From positions 124,001 through 188,000 of the forward strand of contig JAGVSM010003557.1 in the NCBI GenBank assembly GCA_022494885.1: a stretch of 64,000 nucleotides of DNA. The letters run 5' to 3'. The notes under the pieces were generated by a model that was given only the letters and a program-made list of their open reading frames with translations, was not told where the DNA came from and made no database searches. Origin of the DNA: Micrasema longulum. Taxonomy: Eukaryota > Arthropoda > Insecta > Trichoptera > Brachycentridae. The position numbers and the translations under genes were made by a program. This document shows positions 12,701 to 21,700 of this stretch, piece by piece; the stretch's first letter is position 1, and every line of letters begins with the position of its first letter.

Positions 12701-15700
12701 TTAATATCTTGTCCGAGCTGACGTTGCGGCGGACTACACGTTCGGACCTGTCAACCTCACGGCTGTTGGTGTTGCCCTCCTCAGTATAAAGGATTTAAAC
12801 TGTATGATGAGATGTCTGAAAGTACGAAAGAAAACGTACTGATTTTTTATTTCTTTTACGTTATCTTAAGTTATTAACGAAATTCCTTCTAGGTCCCTGG
12901 TCTCCTTGTTCGGACCCCTGCGCCATCAACGGCAAAATGAGCCGCGAGGTGGTCTGCCTCGTGTACAATAGGGGCCAGCACCGAGTGGGGACCGGGTGTC
13001 CGGTGCGCGAGCGGCCGGAGCCCGAGAGGCCCTGCCCACCCAATCTGCTACGCGCCGACTGCCAGGCACAGTGGTTCGTGAGCGACTGGTCACAGGTAGA
13101 TAATAATTTCTTTAACTAGATGAATCTAATCATAACAAAGTATCAATCTTTTACTTTAAAATTACGATTTTTTTAGGTTTCATGTAAACTGTATAAAAAC
13201 TCTTAAAAGTAAATTACAAGTTGAAGTTTTAATTGTATTTTACAATGATTTTTTCTGGGAAAACCTCATTGCTCACCTAAACGTATGTGACAATTTTATA
13301 CATTTAAAATTAGAATTGTTATGCTTTTGTTTCATGTATAATATTTAACCCTTAAAAGGCTGTGACAAAATGCCTTTACACACAGTGATGTAACATCGCG
13401 TTACCTCAAGCAAAAGACAGAATATTCTAAAATTTAAATTAAAAATACATACAAAAATACTGTTAACCAAATCTTTTTCCGCAATTTACAAAAATTACAA
13501 TATAATTTATCCCCGTTAAAAATTCGCCGGAAAAATTCGCTTCCTTCTTATCTCAATCCAATGAAGTGCATATCATGCACTTCTGCATTACCTTCTTTCA
13601 GCACAGTGATGCTAAGGCTACCAAATTACAGATAGCTCCTTCAGGCAGCTTTTCTCGTTCGGCAACAAGCAACTTTTCCGCGTACCGCCAAGGAGATGTA
13701 TGTCCTCAGATGCGGTGTGCGGTATGTGGTGGACAAACTGTCCCAAATTGATCAAAAATTTTTTTTTTTGAATAAACGAAATGTGTAAAAAAGGTTTCAA
13801 AAAATTAATTCAATATCAGGCGTAGCCTAGTAGGTATTACATTTTTTTTTTAAATTCTGATTATTTTTTTTGCATTGTATTCTTCGGAATTTTATTATTA
13901 ATTACTTACACCTTTTTTCTAGATTGTTATTCTATTGCATCACATGTCATTATAATTTAATCTAATTAATTTTACCATGTATTTTTATTGTTAAGTATTA
14001 TGGCTTGACACGGGCATAGCCTAAAAAGCCCTTATAATTTTATTAATATTTAAACTAGTGTAATTTTGAATGAATAAATAAATAAATAACCTCAAATAAT
14101 TAAATCAGATGAATCTTACCCACACCAATAAAGATTTCAGCTCTTTTACTCCAAAAAAGTCAGCAGATCATTGATGAAATGTGGATAATACACTGTGTGT
14201 AAAGTGGTCACTTAAACCAGCCGATGACCAATACTACCATCTCATAATTTTTTTACCTCTCTGTTGCAATAAATCTCAATCTTTATAGCTCACGTCTGCA
14301 GACATTTGGACACACTCAAAATATTGTTGAAAAAAGTATTTACAAAAATAAGGGCTCGTCCGGGATTTGAACCCGGGACCTCTCGCACCCAAAGCGAGAA
14401 TCATACCCCTAGACCAACGAGCCGATTGTGTTACTTAGTAAAATCAATAATTAGAATACAATTAAGGTGAAATGCTTCTTAAGCAAATCGTGCACTAATA
14501 GCAATTAAATGACGACACCGCAAGGTGAAAGTGAAACATCGTATATGTTAAATTGTGTTAGTTACGAATAAATTTAGCAGTACCTGTATGGCTCGTTGGT
14601 CTAGGAGTATGATTCTCGCTTTGGGTGCGAGAGGTCCCGGGTTCAAATCCCGGACGAGCCCATTTTTTTTGTTCTATCGAAGCCCTGCGCTTCTGCGTCA
14701 AATACCTACGCATCCCGTTGTTTTGACATGAACTACTAAAAAACTTTCAGCCCGAAACGTCCAGAACATCGAGAAACTTATGCCTTGTAGGCAAGCGTAG
14801 GCAAGCGTGGTTTAAAGGATAGGACAGTCTGACTGTACTTCATACGAATACTTTCCCGTATTTTCTTCCTGGCTCTAAGCCAGATTTTTTTCATAGATTT
14901 TAGATATTAACCACTATCATGTCCACATTGTTTAGATTTTTTTGATAAATAGTTTATTATGGAAACTAGGGGCCATCCAAAAACCCTTTTTCAATTCAAT
15001 TTCAATTTTCAATTTTATTTATTCAAATATATGTACATTACAAAATGGAATGTCTTAATTCATACATATTAAAATAAATAAAATAAAAATTACGTAAAAT
15101 TAGGTGTATATAAAAAAAACACATTAGTTTACATAATATCCAGAGAATAATATGTTAAATAACTAAGAGAATCTTGTAACGAAAAACTCCCTCAGAGACG
15201 TGAAAAATGTCAACGTCCAAAGTAATATTGTCACTTTAAAGTGCCCAGTTCAACTGCTGTCTTCGGACGTACGTTATACAAATAATGTTACCATTTTCGA
15301 AAAACTAATAAAATACCAAAACAGAAAATTTCATTCTAAAAAAAAACAAAAATCGGTCTAGTTTTGGGGTGCGAAAAACGGGATAACGAACTGTAAAATT
15401 TCTCAGTTTCAGTTAGGCATAATCAATTTGACATGCAGTTGTTTTTATCGCCTAGTATCGGGGAGGCGTTTCAAAGAGACTGACAGAAAAAAAATGTTTA
15501 AATACCTGTCCATCAAAATTCCCAGCCACCCCATATCCTCTTAAGGTTCTCGGGTAGCATTTGCAGTATGCAGCCCAGGCAAGCGAATCGCCTCCATTTA
15601 ATTACTGTTTTGAATCCTTGTGAAGTAGGCAAACATCATTAGCTCTCTCCAAGCTAACTGAATAACCTCCCAAAGATATTACGAGAACTTGATGTACCCG

Positions 15701-18700
15701 TCAACTTTTTCCTTCTTCTTCTTGCGGTACCTTGTCAGGTCCCCCCGGCGTTCGCGATTACTAAAATGAAAACATATCGGTCCTGCGCTACTCCGCAGCC
15801 AAGACAACTGCTTATTAGATGTACTCGCCATATTGATTCATGGGAAAAGATGACCAGAGTGGTTTCCCGTTGCCTTCTCTGGTGGATTTTTCTGTCGGCA
15901 ATTACCTTCCCATAGCTGGTTGGTTCTGGTTTGGAGGCGCCAGAAACTCGCATTTGATCTTCTCGTTATCTGCTGTGATCATACCGTTATGAGTGTGATC
16001 CTATTGCCCAGGGTTCGCGATGTGGACGCTAACGAGTAGGACTAGTCAGTAGTGTTGCCGGTGGAATGCAACTGGGCGTTTGAAGATGATGTGACTTTGA
16101 ACCCCTTTTTCTTTATTTCTTCCAAATACATCATCGTGTTCCCTCTTAAATTTTAACGTATTTTGTCCATAATTATACTTGCTTCATGTAGTTCTGACAT
16201 GAATTGCCAACAAATGGTCAACAGTGGACATCCAGGACGCCGAGAGCCTGATGTTTTGTAAAGTAGGCAAGCGCTTTCAGAAGGTATCTGCAGTTTATGG
16301 CCTAGCCAAACGTATCGCCTCCGCTTAGTGACAGTTGTCACCGGAAATTTCTGCCTCACAAAGTCGCACACCCAAAATTATTCATGATGATTGATCTCAA
16401 CATTCAGTTTTTTGGCTCTTTTGTGACACGATTTGAATCCCTAAAAGAAAAAAAAGGGTTATGCATGCTTTTAGGATCTCTGTCAAGAACTCATGATTTT
16501 ATTTTAATTCATTACGTTCCTGTGTAGCTGATACTAGCAACTCAATTAATATTGTTACACATTTTGAAATGTTTCGGTACCCCGTGCGTTTCTGTAGTTT
16601 ATATATACGGGAAACGCTCTTTTCCATCTGAACTCCGAAAAACTAGCAACGTGCTTAACCTTCGACTTGCAGCCCCACAGCCGCCAATCTCGTGTAGTAC
16701 ATGAGGCCTTTTAAGAGAGTACAAGATTATTTTAACACCACTACACCTGGTTTCTATATAGAAGATAACACATCAAACTACAGTCCGCTCCTCTAACACA
16801 TGCATTTTACGAAGCGGCATTTTATTTTAAAAATAAACCAAAATATTTTAGTTTTCATTAATGTTTGCATTTGTAGTGTGCCGGCGTTTGCGGGAGCACC
16901 AAACAAGAGCGGCTGGTCACTTGCCAGGGGTCTGCGGGAGCGCCGGGAGCGGCGTGTCCGGGCCTGCGCCCCTCCGCTAGCAGGGAATGTGTACCCTCTC
17001 ACTGCCACCTCGGGGGCTTCAGTAAGTATATCTCAAATGATACAACGAACAATTAGGAAAGTCTAATCTAAACAACAAATCGACAACTGCAAACGTGTTG
17101 GACCACCCTTCACGAACTCTTCGACGATCGATTTACGGATACCATAAGTTATCAAAATTTGATTTTATTATTTACAAACATAAGAAATTCATTTATTGAA
17201 AGCAGTTGATACGCTTATGTGGTGCGAACCTAAGTCAATTGGACGCTAGGCATAATTTATTTCTTGCTTAACATATTGAGTGTTGTAAACCAAAATGGAT
17301 TTTGGGGGAGACGGTTTAATCATAAATTATAGGCACTGTACGGTTAACCAAATATTGCTCAATTCATAAAAATAACGAGATTCACAGCCCACATAATTAA
17401 TGATAATAATCGTACCCCCGAAAAATTCTTAATACCAATCTGGAAGGCAAACGAATTGGAGACGGACCAAAAGTAAGGTGCTTGGATGATGTGATGATGA
17501 TGACAGTGACATGAGAGTAACTGGTCTGATGAACTGGTAGAGAGCCGCGGGCTACAGTGAGGAATGGAGACAGATCCTGAAAGAAGCCCAAGGCCCACAA
17601 CGGGCTGTAGCGTCACTGATGATGATGGTGAAGGAATTGAGTTGCAAAAGACATGAGTAGTAAAAACGTAAAGATATTTAGTTGTTGTCTTATGTCACCT
17701 TAATTTCCTGTAAACTCGTTAGAGGCTCACTCATTTAATCAATACAATTTAATAATATTCACACAATTAATGAAATATTTTTTATTAATTTACAGCTCCG
17801 GCCCCTAAGACTGAACGAGACAAAGAAAATGAAAATTCCTTAGACGACACTCCTCAATCAGGTCTGAATAAAATTATTTCTTCAATATTGAAAATAGCTT
17901 TGTTTCTGAATAAATTAATTTAAAAAAATTCACAAAACGGGAGAGATTTACAAAAATGATAATCGGCTTTTGTTTGTCAATCGAAATTCGTTTTATCGTT
18001 GAACAGTTGCAACTGTAAAGTTTCAATTTCAAAATATATATATCAACAAGTGTATTTACATTGGTCTGTGGCTAATTAACAAATCAGAATGGAAGCGGAC
18101 GATTTCAATTCGTATTTTTTTTCATATAATTTTTCTAACGCGTAAATGCGTTTCGGTGATTTACCCAAATATTTTGATTTTGGAGCCATTATCAATAAAT
18201 TAATAAAAAAATAAAATCCGATTACAGTCATCTGTGAATTTTTGATAGAGAGAAGAAAAAGAGGGATGAAGGAAGAGAAGGGACATGAAGAAAGAAAATA
18301 AAGATTAGACAGTTGTTTTCAAAGACAGGAGTTTTTCCTTCCTTTTTCTTCTTTCCTTTCCGATGTATCCTACTTCATTGTTTAATATTTTTTATTTATT
18401 ATTTTTAAATTTTTGTCGGAAGTTTACAAGATTGTTAGATCACAGCCCGTTTCATATTATATTGGAAACATAAAGAATTGTTATAATTTCCGAAAAAATA
18501 ACAAAGCGCCATTATATTTATGAATTGTTGACGTAAATCTAAAGGAAAATGTATAATTCTCGTAGATTGAGTTTCTCTACTGACGTACGTGTATATCTTG
18601 GCGGAACGGAATTTAAATTATAATAAAAAACATGTTATTTAGTTTTGGCCATATTTATGCACGTTCATGCGATACTTTAATTATTATTATGTAATAATTT

Positions 18701-21700
18701 TATGTGAACGATAAACACTGCTTTACTTCTATATAAAAAAAAAATTTAACATTAAAGATATATTTGCGTTTTTATGATTTACCAAAACAATTGATTTAAA
18801 ATTATTATGAAAATAAAACTTAGTTATTAGTGTTACCCAATTTTATTATTTTACTCTTGTAAAAAATATATATCAACAAGTGTTTACTCTTGTGTTCGTA
18901 CACTACTATAATTTCGGGAGAGCACTCCTCCCATGGACGGGTGACTTGCTATATAGTTTTATATCACCCGTCGATGGGAGGAGTGCTCTCCCGAAACTAT
19001 AGTAGTGTTCTTGTAAAAATAATAAAATTTTGTTACACTAATAACAAAGATTTATTTTCAAAATAATTTATAATGAAGTGTTACGAAGTGAATGCCGATT
19101 TAATCAAAAATAATTGATGTTAAGATCATTTTCTTTTACTCGTAAATAACTGTCTTACAGACGTAATTTTTTCTAAGACTTAACGATGAAAAGTGTGATT
19201 CCAAAACAATTTAATATGATTAAAATAAGATTTTGAAAATAAAACTTCGTTATTGGTGTTTTACAATTATTATTCATTTACAAAAACACTACTACAGTTT
19301 CAAGAGAACACTCCTCCTATCGACGGGTGATATAAAACTAATATGGTAAACCTAGAATATTGTTTACAATGTCATAGAATTTAAACAAAAATAAACAAGT
19401 TAATCAGTGAAACTTACAGCAGGGGGGGTTTTTTTCCCCCACGTATCTAAGGTGTTAGCAAATAAATGGATATTTATCTAAAGTACTGATATGAAAACAT
19501 GATCAATGAAGGAAAGAACGTTAAGTAGAATGTATTTGAATATTTGAAATTGTGTAACACTACTAACAAAGTTTTATTTTCATAATAATTTATAATGAAG
19601 TGGTACGAAGTAAATGCCGATTCAATTAACAATATTAATTAAAATAAAATTACCCAAAAAAAGACCTTGTTTTATTATTAAAAGACAATTAATGTTCTAG
19701 TATATATTATCAACAAGGTATTTCACCAGAAATCATCCTTCTTAGGATGGATTGCCTTATTATAAAAAAAAGGTGTTTCATAGTTTATCATAGAATAATA
19801 TTATAGGTACGTGTACAACGCATAAGAATGTTTAATAACCCTATAAAGTGTTGGAGGATTAATATCCTCCAACACTTTACTAATGTGAACCAAGTAAATA
19901 TATATATATTTCGATCGTGTTAGTAGGCGGCACACTAAGGTTTGTCTGAATCTTTTGTTTAGTTTTGTCTGGTAGTTTATTGTAAAATTTCAATTCCTGA
20001 TAAATGCATTAGAATTTTTTCCGCTTTCAGAACTAAGTTTTTTTTTTTTAAGACTCGATAATGTCGCCACTTTGCTAATTAAATTGTTGATATGAATAAT
20101 TTTCCATGTCAATTGTCCGTCTATAGTTAATTTAATTTCAGTCAGTCGTTTATAATTTATGTAAACATCTATTTTATGTCATTTTTTCTAGATTCAAAAT
20201 GCATAATATTACTTTTTTTTCATTGAGTGTGAGTAAGTTTCTGTTTGTTCATTAAGTCAACATAGTGAGGTCTTCGTTTATGTCATTGTTTGTTAATACG
20301 TTAGTTTGATTTTTATAAATTAATTTAATATCGTCAATCTTCTGACTTGTGTATGCATAATAATTTTTCCTTCAAAATTGTACAGTGAAGTAATTTATAT
20401 ATAAAATATATAATAGAAGACCCAAAATAGATCCTTGTGGTACTTCAAAGTTTACTTCTGTTTACGACTTTTTTTTTCATTTATTTGAGTGTATTGCTTT
20501 TAATTTGCAATGATTTCGGTTCATTATATTCTTCAATTTTTACTCCAATGTAATTTTTTTATCATGGTCACATGTGCCGTATCAAAGGCTTTTTTGAAAT
20601 CTTAGATTACTCCTGCAATTGGAATTCCAGCATCCATGTATAATTTTTTTCTCCTGTCGTTTTTGGCAGAATTTTTTCTTTGAGAATGACACGTTTGCAT
20701 CAAACATAATATCCTTATTGTTACAAGTTCCTATCCATGCGTGTTTTTACGAGGACAATATGGCGCTGTGGTGGGGAAAATCATTGTTCCGCGGAGATGC
20801 CCGTCTATCTCGGTGGCGATGTTTCGGAATAATTTTTTGTCCTACATATCACTGTTTACACGGGAACAATGGTCGAGGCTGGGGCAAAACAATATTGTAT
20901 TTTCTACGAATAAACAGTCGTTAAGTCTCCTACCAGTCTTTAAAAATACTTCTAAAACTTTGTAAAAACATTATTTTTTACTGTTGTTAAATGAACGGTA
21001 CTGTATACTAACAATAGTTAAATAATACGGGAAAAGAACACTTAAGTACAATAATATACCAAAAATGTCTAATATGCTCCCATTAAATATAAAAAACTTT
21101 TTAGGCTTAAGAGAAAGACATATGCTGAAAATCTGGTATTTAGAACGTGGTTTTTATATTTATATTTTTGTTATTTTTTTTTCTTTCGACATTTTTTTTA
21201 TTTTTTTATTTATTTATTAATAAAACATATAAGACATGAATATCATGATATTATATTCCCAGGAGTTGTACGAGAAAACTCATTTGGGACGGTACATAAA
21301 AAAAATAGTACATTTCTTGTAATAATACATAGTATACATTTAAACAATAAAAATTTAAACAAATTTTAACAATCTATGAACTTAATATTAAAAAAGGAAA
21401 GAAAACATTTAAACAATCTGTGAACTTAATATTAAAGAAGAAAATAAAAACATTAAAACAATCTGTGAACTTAATATTAAAAAAGAAAAGAAAAACATTT
21501 AAACATTTTGTGAAATTAATATTAAAAAAGAAAATAAAAACATTTAAACATTCTGTGAACTTAATATTAAAAAAAGAAAAGAAAAACATTTAAACCTAAA
21601 ACACAATATATAGACTATTCACAGAAACTGAGCTAAAAACTATCACTTTCAAAAAGATTCAAGAAATAGGTCTTCATTTCTGGTCTACATGTAACATGAT

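Noticed and set aside
16793..17066. Overlapping long frames on both strands
   Set aside because: Explained by the GC-rich TSP1-5 exon at 16877-17021.
20619..20965. Two overlapping open frames as a small gene
   Set aside because: Adjacent to a reverse transcriptase relic, no domain, frames conflict with each other.
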